Origin: Imbricaverruca yamaguchii
Lineage: Eukaryota > Arthropoda > Thecostraca > Neoverrucidae
Reading direction: 5' to 3'
DNA: 64,000 nucleotides
NCBI GenBank assembly: GCA_034440575.1
Contig: JAOTOL010001479.1
Span: 502,501 to 566,500, forward strand
Numbering within the stretch: position 1 is the first letter of the stretch; every line of letters starts with the position of its first letter. The translations under genes were made by a program, and so were the position numbers. The notes under the pieces were generated by a model. The model worked only from the letters and a program-made list of their open reading frames with translations, did no database searches and had not been told where the DNA came from. Positions 24,076-35,940 of the stretch are shown piece by piece.

Positions 24076-24446
24076 AGTTCGAAGCTTTGTAACTCGTACC
24101 TTTTATCCTTGGTTATTTTAGGGACAAAACACCAGACCATTGGTTATCTAAACCATGTCCCAATGATGTCATATAACAATTGTCCCGGTCCCATTTGTCA
24201 TGAATTATGTGCGATGTTCATTGACAAACACCATGTGCAGTGTGCAGGCACATGTCAACGTTAGCACCACCGGAGGAGTTATAATACTTTACAGACCACA
24301 TGGAGGTAAAGGATCTATTCGTGACTTCAGCCAAGTGCATCTGGTTCACTTTTGGAAACTTAATCGTGAAACTAACGGTGCTTTCATTGGTGAGGTGCTT
24401 TATTGTGATGTAAAAGATTGTTGAAGTTGATTATTAGTCTCGATTA
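24076..24446. other. Unique DNA, nothing recognised
   Basis: No supported feature. Confidence 0.4.
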
Positions 24447-25272
24447 TTAACCCGTCCCGTCTCGGGGGGGTCTTCAACCGCCCCCCCCCCCCCCTCCTCA
24501 GGTTTTTCGCGGATAGCGGACGAACGGGGCGCGGCAGCGCACCCAAATTTGGCATACCTTTTCCCACATCAATGTGACATGCTGATTCAAAATTTTATGT
24601 CAGGTCATCTAGGGTCAACGAGTAGGTAAAGGTCAAGTGAGGTCACCTCCAAAAAAGTTCAACCAGTCGTCACGCTTTAACGGATAGATATTTTAATGAA
24701 ACTTTCAGCGTTTGCTTATCTTTACGGATGCAATAAAACGTACGAGTGGATTTTTTTGTTCGTTTTTGACTACATATAAATTTTGCGTATTTTTCAACAT
24801 GTAGTTCAAATACAGGATTCTGGCTCAAGTAGCATATTGGGGCAAGCTGACTTCCAACAACGTTCCTGGGTCTTCTCTACCCCTTGGAAAAGGAAAATTT
24901 AAGAAAACTTGAAAACTCAAAATCTTTAAATAAAAAAATTGTGGGACCAAAACAATTATAGCCCTGGTCGATTTCGCTGTCCTTTTCTCATTCCATATGA
25001 ATTTTGTTTTTTCATATATCTCCCAAAATGAACTCCCCAGAGTCAAAAACAATGTAAATCGTGAAAAGTCGTGAAAATCTAGCCCCCCTGGTGACGTCAC
25101 CTTCGGGGAAAATTGTTTTGGAGGGTGGACCCGGAGCCTACTTGTCGAGCGCTTTCCGATGACACCTCTTTAGTTTTCGTGCGACGCTTAGTTTGGATTT
25201 TAGAGGGGGGTCTTCAAACGCCCCCCCCGAGACAGGGTGGGAGGATTTGACCGGAAAGACGGCGCGGGTTAA
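24447..25272 (+). mobile_element. TTAA-flanked non-autonomous DNA transposon (piggyBac-like), family 1, complete
   Basis: TTAA lies at both ends (24447-24450 and 25269-25272). The termini read CCCG inward and CGGG outward. Terminal inverted sequences share CCGTC and GTCTCGGGGGGG (left) with the complement of CCCCCCCGAGACAGGG (right); the right terminus is longer. TTAA duplication with CCC/GGG ends is characteristic of piggyBac elements (Kolobok also uses TTAA). There is no transposase reading frame, so the copy depends on another element. Subterminal DNA near 24602-24645 carries AGGTCA, GGGTCA, AGGTCA and AGGTCA. Other copies are at 34867-34952, 58550-59344 and 62633-63212. Confidence 0.85.
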
Positions 25273-25984
25273 AGTGTGAAGGGTCGAATAATGTCACGGA
25301 AGTCGAATAATGTCCATGTGGCATTTTTAAAGGTGTTTTGTTAGGTATCGAACGTCTACAACGCTAGTCACGAATATCGAAGTGTTCCTCCGGCCCACCC
25401 ATGTCGCAGCTCGTGCATGGTACTCCTGGCGGGCTGGGGGCTCCCTCACTTCCTGCTGTGCATGAATACACCGAATGCCGTATAGCGGTGTGGCAATCTA
25501 CCTGGGCCAGCCGAACTACCGAGGCGCAGTGGCGCAAGACATGCCGGTATTGAAATTGTTCCGCTGATAGCAACCCGCTATTGTAATCCGCACCGCCTCT
25601 CTGATTTGTGCAGTAGCGTGACTGATGTATTTCGGGTCCGGTCACACGGTCAGGCTCCGTAGATGGTATGGTCATGTGTGTTAATTTGGCACTTGAACTT
25701 AATTCATTTATGTTTCGGCGTCATTTCACATTTCCGATCGTTCCAGAAGGGCATTTCGTTTCTGCTTTTGGTGCAGTGCTAAGCTTCTCTGATCATTAAC
25801 AGACTAGTTGCTCTCGACTTACTTCCGCGAGAGTGATAGCCAATATACAAGGCTGCATTTGAGCACATTAAACCACACTAGCCTCAACACACGCCATAAA
25901 TTTAACACTAAGCTCGTCTAAGGCTACGACATACGGCGAGGCTACGGCGGCAACGACGGCAACGACGTTGGCACCCCCACATGG
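25273..25984. other. Unique DNA, nothing recognised
   Basis: No supported feature. Confidence 0.4.
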
Positions 25985-26170
25985 TTTCAGTGACGACTAC
26001 GGTACCCATATCTTTCGATGGGCGCACAGGCGCATCAATATCTTCGGATCGGTGGACTGACGCTCCGATATTTTCTGATTGGCGCACTGGTGCCTTCCTA
26101 CTGGCGTACTGGCGGTCAAATCTTTTCTCGCCGGCGAACTGGCGGTCGGATTTCTTCTACCCGGCGCAGT
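25985..26170. repeat. Degenerate ~30-bp tandem repeat
   Basis: Iterated GGCGCACTGG, GGTGGACTGACG and GGCGTACTGGCGGTC cores alternate with ATATTTTCTG- or AATCTTTTCTC-like segments. About six diverged copies. Confidence 0.7.
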
Positions 26171-26760
26171 CGTGACTCGGGTCACGACACGACTGCACCC
26201 GGAACCGGCCGACAGACGAAATGTGACCGAGCTACGGCCGAGCGACCAGACCGGCGCTGTCTGCCGCCAGTGTGTGTCTGCACGCCTCCTCTGTGGGGAC
26301 ACCGCCACACTGGCTCCGTGCCTGCCAACCGCACCCGATGCGGAAAATGAGACGAAACTCTGCGCGGCGGCTCTGCCCCCTCAGTGTCTGAGCGGTTGCA
26401 GCGCGTCGCGGAGATAGTTGGGTTTATTTCTTTTGGCGCGCCGGTGCCTATCCGGCGCGACAGCGCGCCAGATGACCTTTCACTGTCGGGCAGCGTCCGA
26501 GCCGCACCAGCCGCTCCCTCTGCTGCGCCAACCGTCCCGACCAGAGTCGCTGGGGTCAGAGTGTGACCCGTCTCGACCGCACTGACCACACCGTGTCTGT
26601 CAGATGGGGAGGGACAGGCCATTTGGCGTGGCCCTCAAGGCCGCGTCTGTACACAGAACACGGGCTCGCCTGGGCAAGCTCACTGGGCGGAACTCGTCGC
26701 TGCTCTTCACACCACATTTGTAGATTAGCGGTGAGCTGACTGATCTGTATTGTATATATT
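26171..26760. other. CpG-rich block without a recognised gene
   Basis: GC-rich to about 26590. Open frames on both strands (up to 146 codons) have no family resemblance. Confidence 0.4.
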
Positions 26761-26776
26761 TGACGATCTTGTGCGG

Positions 26777-26961
26777 GGGCGGGATGGCCGAGTGGTTAAG
26801 GTGTCGGGCTGTGGGTACCAAAGGTCCCGGGTTCGACTCTGGCGCCACTCAGGACATTTCCCAATCCCGCGGCCCACCGGCGAAACAGTGTGGGCGGCGC
26901 TATTAGCCGTGAATGTGCATAAAGTGTGTCGTGAACCAACCAATAAACAAACAAATAAATA
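26777..26961 (+). mobile_element. tRNA-derived SINE, family A, complete with 15-bp target duplication
   Basis: GATGGCCGAGTGGTTAAGG (A box, Leu/Ser type) lies near 26783-26801 and CGGGTTCGACTCTGG (B box) near 26828-26842. A body GACATTTCCCAATCCCGCGG follows, then a tail GTGTCGTGAACCAACCAATA ending AACAAACAAATAAATA. GACGATCTTGTGCGG occurs exactly at 26762-26776 and 26962-26976 as the target-site duplication. The insertion sits at the left edge of the 49-bp array. Other copies are at 35941-36120 (minus) and 55685-55864 (plus). Confidence 0.93.
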
Positions 26962-26989
26962 GACGATCTTGTGCGGATAGTGGTGACCA

Positions 26990-27795
26990 GGCACCCCACA
27001 CACGGATAATGAGCTGAGGTGGTGGGTGGTGGTGACCAGGCACCCCACATACGGATGGCGGGCTGACGAGTTGGGTAGTGGTGACCAGGCACCCCACATA
27101 CGGATGGTGGGCTGACGTGTTGGGTGATGGTGACCAGATATCCCACACACGGATGACTGCTGGCGTGTTGTGTTGTGGTGACAAGATATCCCACACACGG
27201 ATGGTGGGCTGGCGTGTTGGGTGATGGTGACCAGACATCTTACACACGGATGACTGCTGGGCGTGTTGGGTGGTGGTGACCAGACACCCCACACACGGAT
27301 GACTGCTGGCGTGTTGGGTGGTGGTGACCAGACACCCCACACACGGATGACTGCTGGCGTGTTGTGTTGTGGTGACCAGACATCCCACACACGGATGGTG
27401 GGCTGGCGTGTTGGGTGATGGTGACCAGACATCTTACACACGGATGACTGCTGACGTGTTGTGTGGTGGTGACCAGACATCCTACACACGGATGACTGCT
27501 GGCGTGTTGGGTGGTGGTGACCAGACATCCCACACACGGATGGTGGGCTGGCGTGTTGTGTGGTGGTGACCAGATATCCCACACACGGATGGTGGGCTGA
27601 CGTGTTGGGTGATGGTGACTAGACATCTTACACACGGATGACTGCTGGCGTGTTGGGTGGTGGTGACCAGACATCCCACACACGGATGGTGGGCTGGCGT
27701 GTTGTGTTGTGGTGACCAGGCACCTCACACACGGATGGCGGGCTGACGTGTTGTGTGGTGGTGACCAGACATCCTACACACGGATGGTGGGCAGA
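26990..27795. repeat. 49-bp minisatellite, about 16 units
   Basis: The unit contains GGTGGTGACCAGACATCCCA, CACACGGATGGTGGGCTGGC and GTGTTGGG, spaced about 49 bp. Two alternating sub-variants (GATGACTGCTGGC and GATGGTGGGCTGGC) run through the array. The unit length cycles the frame, so long minus-strand frames (up to 285 codons) read the same DNA in three phases. They are not genes. Confidence 0.95.
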
Positions 27796-29028
27796 CGTCG
27801 GACGCGGTCGGACCGCTCCTGGCGGCCTAATGGGTGGTGTGGCCATCAATCAGCGGCATGGGCCGTTAACACTGATGGCAACAGTGGGAGAGCCGGCACG
27901 TGCCCCACGTCCATCACGCGCCTCCGACGCCGCTGTGACCCTCCCTTCAGCCACGCCGGGTGTGTGTGGCGTAACCTCCCTCAGTAATACCCCACCCGCC
28001 ACTCGCCAGATCCCGAGTTAATGGCCCGACTTCGTTCTGGTACATTGGGGCAGTTGCTGCCTCGCGCCTTCACCTTGGCTCGTGTGTTGAAAAGGCTCCT
28101 GGTCATGCTGAGGGAAAGCGATGCGACATCATATTGTGAAGTCCCTTGTCCAAACGCACCAATGCATACACTCAGACAAGCACTTTGAACAAGGTGCAAA
28201 GTAGGACTACCCTTCGCAGAACAAGGGGTACTTCTATGTGCGACGCAAGTGATTTGCAGTATCCGCAGCATCCGAATATCCCGCGACTATGACGAGCTAG
28301 GGCCGTAGTCAGTTCTTCGGTAGACGCGATGAGCTTAGTGGCGTAGGAATCCTAAGCTTGTCAAGCTGAAGGGGGATGGGTCATTATCCTACCTCATGGG
28401 TGTCGTAAAAATTAACGCTCCGAACGTTGCTGCAAGAAACTAATTACCTCTAAAAGAAGCCCGGCATTCCACTTCTCCAAGCTCACGTCTTGTATGCGCC
28501 TACTATCCTGGCTATGCTGCATGTATTATGGCTAAATGCTTCGGTGAAGGCAAAATATATAATATCATACTATCATTCTAGTAATACACGGCTAGCGTTA
28601 CCTTCTAGGTGTTTTGCTGAATTACTTTGTATTATTATATTTTGATGAAACTGCCCCGATTGAGCAATACAAGTACTACCAATGCACATTTGGTCTGTGG
28701 TGAAATTTCATGGGATTTATTTTATACTCAAGGTGAGACTTTTTCCTTCAAGATGATTGTTCTAAAACCGGCTCATGTTTTCACCTTGCTTGTTTTAGTT
28801 CGCGGGTCATATTAACCCATTTTAAATTGATGGTTTGTGATTGTAATTGTGATTTGTTAATTGATTGTTTGCTGGTGCATTCCATGCACAGTACTTTTCA
28901 TATCTGCTATGCTCGCTTTAAAAAAATACACCGCGAAGTACGGTAAGACATTAGTGATGTCATAGTATTGGTCTTCCCAGTCACAATGCTTCACACTGAC
29001 ATCCATTCCCGCTTCCACCGACGTGGAA
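27796..29028. other. CpG-rich then AT-rich unique DNA
   Basis: 27796-28010 is GC-rich and continues from the array. 28030-28270 has a minus frame of 96 codons without an identified family. Nothing is supported beyond that. Confidence 0.4.
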
Positions 29029-30925
29029 ATATTTGCGTCAGCGGGTGGCCTGGCGTCGCATCCCGCCGACACGTACGGCATTGTGCCGGCTTTACCGCGT
29101 GCGAGGATGCGGTGTCAGCACGCCCCGACCCGCACCGTTATCGTCGCCGACACGGCACAGAGCAGCAGTCACGTGCTGCTGCTGACGGCCCACTGCACGA
29201 GAAAACAGCCTCTGCCATCGTCGTGTCACGCCGCCGTCGTACCTGCCCCACCTCCCGCTTCACCCGCTCCCAGCACTCTCAGGCCTCTCCACTATCTCCC
29301 ACCCCACCCGCTTCCAGACCTCTCCACCTCCCGCTTCACCCGCTCCCAGCATTCCCCCACCTTCCGCCTCACCCGCTTCCAACCCTTTGCTTCACCCGCT
29401 CCCAGCCCTTCCACATTCCTTCACACTCGGTTTCAGAAATCACATATCTCCCCCTCCCCCACCACCAGCCTCACACACCTCCATTCGGTGTGACGCTACA
29501 GCTGATACCACAACCGTGCCACGTGCTGCCGCCACCGTCCGGCCGGTCGCACGTGAGAACGCCTTCCTCCGCCAGATCTGCTGACTCTCTCACCTCAGCC
29601 TTTCCTCACCCGGTCCCCGTCGAGTGACACCAGTCCGGCCGCTGCTGCCACCACCTGGCGGCGGCGGCGTTTGCGGCGAACTCCCCCACCGGCGGACCAC
29701 ACCGGTCCGACTCGGGTCATTAGACAATGCAGTCGGGCGTGACCTGGCGCTCTTGACACGAATTCCGGCGACGCTGACGTCGACAGTACGGCGCCCGCTG
29801 ACCTCTGTGCCCCGGCCGTGGCGCCTGTCTGTCGTGACCTCAGCCGCTCCGACCATGTTTGGAGTAATCTGCCGGCACGTGCGTGACGCCTCAGCGTCGC
29901 CGTCGCCGCCGCTTGCCGCGGAGCCGGAGTCGGTTAGCAGCCGAGTCCGGGTCGGTCACTCACAGGTGTCACTATATTTGCGTCAGCGGGTGGCCTGGCG
30001 TCGCATCCCGCCGACACGTACGGCATTGTGCCGGCTTTACCGCGTGCGAGGATGCGGTGTCAGCACGCCCCGACCCGCACCGTTATCGTCGCCGACACGG
30101 CACAGAGCAGCAGTCACGTGCTGCTGCTGACGGCCCACTGCACGAGAAAACAGCCTCTGCCATCGTCGTGTCACGCCGCCGTCGGACCTGCCCCACCTCC
30201 CGCTTCACCCGCTCCCAGCACTCTCAGGCCTCTCCACTATCTCCCACCCCACCCGCTTCCAGACCTCTCCACCTCCCGCTTCACCCGCTCCCAGCATTCC
30301 CCCACCTTCCGCCTCACCCGCTTCCAACCCTTTGCTTCACCCGCTCCCAGCCCTTCCACATTCCTTCACACTCGGTTTCAGAAATCACATATCTCCCCCT
30401 CCCCCACCACCAGCCTCACACACCTCCATTCGGTGTGACGCTACAGCTGATACCACAACCGTGCCACGTGCTGCCGCCACCGTCCGGCCGGTCGCACGTG
30501 AGAACGCCTTCCTCCGCCAGATCTGCTGACTCTCTCACCTCAGCCTTTCCTCACCCGGTCCCCGTCGAGTGACACCAGTCCGGCCGCTGCTGCCACCACC
30601 TGGCGGCGGCGGCAGTTTTGCGGCGAACTCCCCCCACCGGCGGACCACACCGGTCCGACTCGGGTCATTAGACAATGCAGTCGGGCGTGACCTGGCGCTC
30701 TTGACACGAATTCCGGCGACGCTGACGTCGACAGTACGGCGCCCGCTGACCTCTGTGCCCCGGCCGTGGCGCCTGTCTGTCGTGACCTCAGCCGCTCCGA
30801 CCATGTTTGGAGTAATCTGCCGGCACGTGCAGTGACGCCTCAGCGTCGCCGTCGCCGCCGCGTGTGCCGCGGAGCCGGAGTCGAGTTAGCAGCCGAGTCC
30901 GGGTCGGTCACTCACAGGTGTCACT
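29029..30925. repeat. 945-bp direct tandem duplication (two copies)
   Basis: Copy 1 runs about 29029-29973 and copy 2 about 29974-30925. The boundary string ATATTTGCGTCAGCGGGTGG is at 29029 and 29974. The copies are almost identical. I see a T/G change near 29240/30186 and small insertions or deletions near 29669, 29882, 29913 and 29934 of copy 1, mostly in the last third. The unit is GC-rich and itself holds CCCGCTTCACCCGCTCCCAG-type internal repeats near 29270-29410. Open frames of 136-229 codons exist in both copies, but nothing resembles a known protein. Confidence 0.95.
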
Positions 30926-30956
30926 GATCGGAGCCGACCAGCCTCTCTCGGCCTCC

Positions 30957-31500
30957 CCCTCTGTCTCTGTCTCTGTCTCTGTCTCTGTCTATGTCTCTGT
31001 CTCTGTCTCTGTCTCTGTCTCTGCCTCTGTATCTGCCTCTGTATCTGCCTCTGCCTCTGTGTTTGTATCTGTCTCTTTCTTTACCTTTCTCCTTGTCTCT
31101 GTCTCTGTCGCTCTCCCTGTCTCCGTTTCCGTATATGCCTCTATCTCTTTCCCTGTCTCTGTCTATGACTCTCTCCCTGCCGCTGTCTCTGTCTCTGTCT
31201 CTGGTTCTGTCTCTGTCTCTGGCTCTGTCTCTGTCTGGCTCTGTCTCTGTCTCTGTCTCTGTCCCTGTTTCTGTATCTGCCTCTGTTTCTATCTCTGAAT
31301 CTGACTGTGTATATGGCTCCGTCTCTGTCTCTGTCTCTGTCTCTGTCTCTGTCTCTGTCTCTGTCTCTGTCTCTGTCTCTGTCTCTGTGTCTGTCTCTGT
31401 ATCTGCCCCTGTCTCTTCTCTCTATCTCTCTGTCTCTGTCCCTGCCCCTGTCCCTGTCTCTGTCTCTGTCTCTATTTCTCCCTTTGCTTCTGCCTCTGCA
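30957..31500. repeat. (CTCTGT)n hexanucleotide microsatellite, interrupted
   Basis: Long runs of GTCTCT/CTCTGT, cleanest at 30960-31020 and 31320-31390, with interruptions such as CTCTGCCTCTGTATCTGC. Open frames read as Ser-Val or Ser-Leu repeats and are artefacts. Confidence 0.97.
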
Positions 31501-31946
31501 ACACGATCATCGAACCACACCAAATGTCCACGTTGTCTGTGTGAGTATCATCTAACGCCATAACGTATGCTTAAATGCCTCTCGGTAAGACGTGCACGTA
31601 CGCATTGTCATCGTGTGCGAGGTCTGCCAGCGTAGCCTTGACTGTCATGTACGTCAGGGACTTTACATTACAATGCGTCCTCGGAATAAGACGAAGGCAC
31701 CCGCATTGGCGTCCACTGTTGGAACAGTTTTAACGCCACAATCCCGTCCATGGTTAGTCACGTTGCGATACTATCGCATAGTGTAGTGATATACACGATT
31801 GCATAGTGAGCAGGGGGGAAACAATAAATCGAGAGCGAGAACGTGCTTCACGTTCCATAAGCTGAGTCAAGAGTGAATACACGCACATTGAGCGGGTTTC
31901 TAAGTATTGGTTCTATTGAGTGACATGAAGGAAGCTGACGCCATGA
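31501..31946. other. Unique DNA, nothing recognised
   Basis: No supported feature. Confidence 0.4.
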
Positions 31947-31956
31947 GATCAGTCTG

Positions 31957-32120
31957 AGGGGGACGAGTAGTCTAGGGGCAAGTTGCCCGTCTCAGAATCG
32001 AAAGATTGTGGGTTCGAGTCTCACCTGTCGCTACTCTTCGCCCGCCACCAATTGATGCGGGAGATTGGCGACGCTACATGACGCAACGGTCTATGTGTCG
32101 TAAAACAAATATTAAACCGG
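31957..32120 (+). mobile_element. tRNA-derived SINE, family B
   Basis: GACGAGTAGTCTAGGGGCAA (A-box region) lies near 31961, TGTGGGTTCGAGTCTCACC (B box) near 32008, then CTGTCGCTACTCTTCGCCCG. After it come CACCAATTGATGCGGGAGAT and TGGCGACGCTACATGACGC, then a tail GTGTCGTAAAACAAATATTA. GATCAGTCT flanks at 31947-31955 and 32121-32129. Same family as 54845-54999 and 58272-58429. Confidence 0.88.
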
Positions 32121-32260
32121 GATCAGTCTCAACATGTTCTTCATCCACCAGGCTACGCCAATCTTCGTAGGGAATATAAGTGTGTGAGAGTGTGCAGCAA
32201 CCGCGTATAAAAGGTGAGTATTTAAGCGTCATAAGGCATTTATGCTGATCTGATCAAGGA

Positions 32261-33268
32261 TTAACACGCGCACGTCCGGGGGCAGATATCTGCCCCCTGC
32301 GGTTTTTCCTAATTTGCCGCCGTACTAATTGGGTCAGCAAGGCCAAGCCTCGAATGGCTGCTCATTAGTCTTTTTTGCATACCCTCATACATTTTTAGCC
32401 CTGGGTCATCTCAGGTCAGGTCACCAGGTCAGGCGAAGTAACCGAACATCCCTCGGAGTTCTAGGTGACATAACTTCTACAATAATTTGGCGATTTATTT
32501 CAAACTTATAACATGTTATGATCTCATCAGGGACCATAATATATATATATCGGGTTTTTTATGTAGCATTGACCTGCGGTCAGGTCGCGGCCATGGCTTC
32601 CCCCATTACAGGGCTATGGTAAAAGATACAAATGTTTCCTGGTTACATATTTGCTCTCGGAATGACCTCACAACGGTTGTGGTGTGTAGTTGGAAGCTAT
32701 GCTCAATATTACCGCTGACATTTTTGCTCAGTGACCTCAACAAGGTCATCTGAGGTCACCCGAGATCACTAGCACATTTATGCGCATTATATCGCGCTGC
32801 ATTGAGCTAGAAGGCTGAAATTACCGCCGTTGTGCTTACATCGCCAAGACGTGTCGATTGGTACATAACATGCCCTACCTGGGCTGCTTCATGAACTTGA
32901 CCTGAGGTCATAGTTTCGGTTGGCCTGACCTTAAATCACACCACCTATTGTCGATAGCACATTCCAAGGACTGTCGAATGCCGTTCGCCGTTTGTTTCTA
33001 TCTATTACAGGTCCTGAGATATGTGTCAATATCTAAGAATCCCACCCCATGTGGTCGAATTTGACCTATGATGATTCAGTGACCTGAATATTGACCTGAG
33101 CGAGAGAAAAAAATGACCGAAACACTTCCGATAGCGCCTGTTACCACCTATCCAACGCCGTTTTCCGTTTGTCGCTAGCTAGCGTAGTTCTAGGGATCTT
33201 AGGGGGTAGACATCTGCCCCCCTCGGACTGGCGACGTTGGTGCGGACCGCCGGACGTGAGAGTGTTAA
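32261..33268. mobile_element. TTAA-flanked non-autonomous DNA transposon, family 2
   Basis: TTAA at 32261-32264 and 33265-33268. The left end reads CACGCGCACGTCCGG and the complement of the right end CACTCTCACGTCCGG, a terminal inverted repeat with two mismatches. GGGGGCAGATATCTGCCCCC lies just inside the left end (32279-32298) and GGGGGTAGACATCTGCCCCC just inside the right, both near-palindromic. There is no transposase frame. About a dozen AGGTCA/TGACCT hexamers occur inside (for example 32413, 32418, 32426, 32743, 32753, 32905 and, inverted, 32663, 32732, 32898, 33062, 33080, 33092). TTAA target choice suggests piggyBac or Kolobok mobilisation. Confidence 0.8.
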
Positions 33269-34866
33269 GGATCAGTATGATTAGATCATCTCAAGGATCA
33301 AGGATTGAGATGTTCTTGATGATATAAGAGTAACGCGGAATGTTTAGCATACAAGAAGCATATTACTTTTGAACTGCAAGTAAAATGTGCAGCAGGTTGC
33401 CCCGGAATGTCATAACTAAGATTCAGTAATACTGCGAGCCACGCACCAACCATTGGCATTTCAGAGCTGCGTGAGAACACGGAACTGGCAAAGTATGATC
33501 AGTAAATCGCTCGATCGTGTGACGACGGTTCGCAGTATCGGAGCTCGGTGGCCCCACCCTGGCCGAGCGATGCAGACGACGGCTTGGGCCGACCAGCAGG
33601 CGCCTCCCATGTCTGCAGCAGAGACATCGAATATTCGGGGGCCAGTGACAAGTACATGTCTGTCTACTCGGATACTATTTAGTATCCGAGGGCCATATCA
33701 AGCCAACTATGCTGAAGAAGTCCGGCTAACACTGAGCGATCATGGTCGTTTACTGACAAGAAGAATAGGCTAGCACGCGGATGACCGGTCAGGATCAAAC
33801 TGCTGACTGGTCAGACGTCATTGGCCTTTGACAGGTCACTGAATATCCAGAGTCACGAGCGGTCGGGGACGATGTAAAGACCAGGTTTTGGTGTTGCTCA
33901 GTGCACTGGTCAACAGTAGATTATTGATTGAAGTGTGGTCCCTCTAAGCCTTCGGTGCCTTAGCCTCACGTGTCTACACATATACCAGAAGGAAAACTGA
34001 ACACATTTTGTTGGCAGAACCATAAATATATGCTTCGACATCCTGCCAACGAATGCAAATGTCATCAGTCATCTGCGTTATATAGTGAAACACGCCGAGA
34101 CTGGAAACCAGCCGAGAGCGGGAAAATCGCCGCTGACGATTTTCACGCTTCAGTATCAAAAAGTCGAACACTTCAGTATCAATCACTCATTTTTTTCCTC
34201 AGAAGGATTACACTGGTTGCCAGGCTGCTCAAAATATACCTATCGACAGTGTCCCCGACCCATAAGCTGATTGATCTTGCAGCCTACACTGTTCGCCCTT
34301 GTATCATAATGTGCCTTTACATTCGACAAGTGTCCTGGCTCCGAAAGCGTTAAAAAACGATCACGTACTGGCCCCTGGCGTAGTCCTACCGACTGTGCCA
34401 GGGGTCCGTAGGGGCTAAAGGAATGGGCGACCCCCACCTCCCCCGTGGCCGAGTCCCTACCAGGCGCTGCCTGTGCTCCAGACGAAGAGAAGTGTTGTTC
34501 CCAGAGTTTTGACTGGTGCGCTTAGTGGCACGAATTGTTCAGTATCACGCAGTGAATCGGAAGGCATGTGGATCGTGTTGTCTGTATGTACTATATATGA
34601 CGAGTGATAATGCAAGTATTTAGCAAGTTACAACGCAAGGAGGGCTGACATATGGTAACAGTAGTCTGACTATGGTGTGGCAAATGCAATGGCGACAAAT
34701 TCATAAGCTTTCGTTAGACAGTTCAAGAGAAAACCCTCTTCATAAAATTTCACTGCATGGTGGTAGCATCGTTGCCAGTCCTCTTCATTTTTTCCCGCTG
34801 TGCTATATGTGGAATGTTTTTACCCGCTTTTGACGTACTATGGTTCTTACCACCCAACGCAGAAAG
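33269..34866. other. Unique DNA; possible LINE scrap near 34195-34300
   Basis: On the plus strand near 34206, GLHWLPGCSKYTY resembles the LHWLPVxxRIxYK segment common near the C-terminus of many LINE proteins. The frame then breaks, so this is weak. Nothing else was recognised. Confidence 0.3.
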
Positions 34867-34952
34867 TTAACCCGCGCCGTCCTTCCTGCCGAGTCCTCCC
34901 ACCTCGTCTCGGGGGGCGGTTGAAGACCCCCCCCCCCAGAGGCGAGGGTTAA
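34867..34952 (-). mobile_element. Minimal 86-bp TTAA transposon, family 1
   Basis: TTAA at 34867-34870 and 34949-34952. One terminus reads CCCGCGCCGTCC, CCTCCCACC and CGTCTCGGGGGG. The other is CCCCCCAGAGGCGAGGG. These are the two ends of the 24447-25272 family with nearly the whole interior missing, in the opposite orientation. The intact TTAA on both sides suggests either mobilisation in this short form or a precise internal deletion. Confidence 0.75.
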
Positions 34953-35927
34953 GAGGCAACGTTTTTTTTTTTACAGAAAAGTGCCAAATTTACACACTCT
35001 TCTTACTGTATGCTGTCTTGATGTCTTGTGTCTTCATTGTGTTTAACAATGTGGCTCGGTTTCGCCAATATCGAATGGTTATATCTGAATAATATTTGTG
35101 TGGCCTTTTGTGACGTCAACAACTACTTCGTATATTCAAAGGGCACTGGCTTCAATCTCATATCAGTGGATTCTAGCCTGTATGACAAGACGTGGTGTTT
35201 GCACTCTCTCAGAATGGACTTTCTGCATACAATCGCCCCCTGCTATGGCATCATTTCCCTTTCAATTGTCGGTTACATCGGGTCAGTCCCGGAACTAGTC
35301 ACTCAGCAATTATCTGATAAATGCACAGGGCGTTGCTTAAGATCAGTGGATGACACGGTTTGGTGCAGACATACTTGTTTGGCGACTACAGATCGCTTCG
35401 ATTTTTAACCGGCCGTAAACGTGCACTGGTAGGCACAAAATGTGGTGAAATGGTCTGCCTGGCAGTTGCTATAATCCGGTTTGTCCCGTTGCGCTCTTCA
35501 CTTTGTACCGTTGGCACAATTGACGGGGTCAGGCCAATCCAGATTCGGATGTGTGCAAAGTGTACTGCGTGTCAGAAAAGCAACAACTGCCACCCTGGAA
35601 GCTTGACCTACTTTCGAATTATGCCTCCTATTGTTTCTGAACAGGAAATGTGTTTTCATTATTTCAACTCTCCCTCCGCCACGACGCGTCAAAATCACGC
35701 TTCACATATTGCACCTTGTTATATTTCCACATTATTATGTGGTCTCTCCTCGCCTTCTCCATTGAGACTACACATTCATTCCAAGAGGATCTCAACATTT
35801 GAAAACTCTAGGTGCATGCAAGCTTGCATGTGTTGAACGGTTTAGGTGTGCTTAGAATCTCGGTTTTATCGTTGGTAGAACAGACCGGCATGTCAATGGC
35901 ACTACAGATCTGCATAGCTCGCAGTGC
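34953..35927. other. Unique DNA, nothing recognised
   Basis: Plus frames of 126 codons (35028-35408) and 158 codons (35360-35836) overlap, but neither resembles a known family. Confidence 0.35.
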
Positions 35928-35940
35928 AATAGCTGTTTGT

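Noticed and set aside
26777..26860. Functional tRNA-Leu or tRNA-Ser gene
   Set aside because: Acceptor stem not paired, no proper variable arm, and it is part of a repeated SINE with a target duplication.
29023..30572. Duplicated 219-229-codon gene
   Set aside because: GC-rich, Pro/His/Ser-biased frames without domains. Duplication of the DNA explains the paired frames.
30864..31563. Ser/Val- and Ser/Leu-rich proteins
   Set aside because: Direct reading of the CTCTGT microsatellite.
34195..34300. LINE C-terminal fragment (LHWLP motif)
   Set aside because: Only about ten residues match before the frame breaks; kept as a low-confidence remark.
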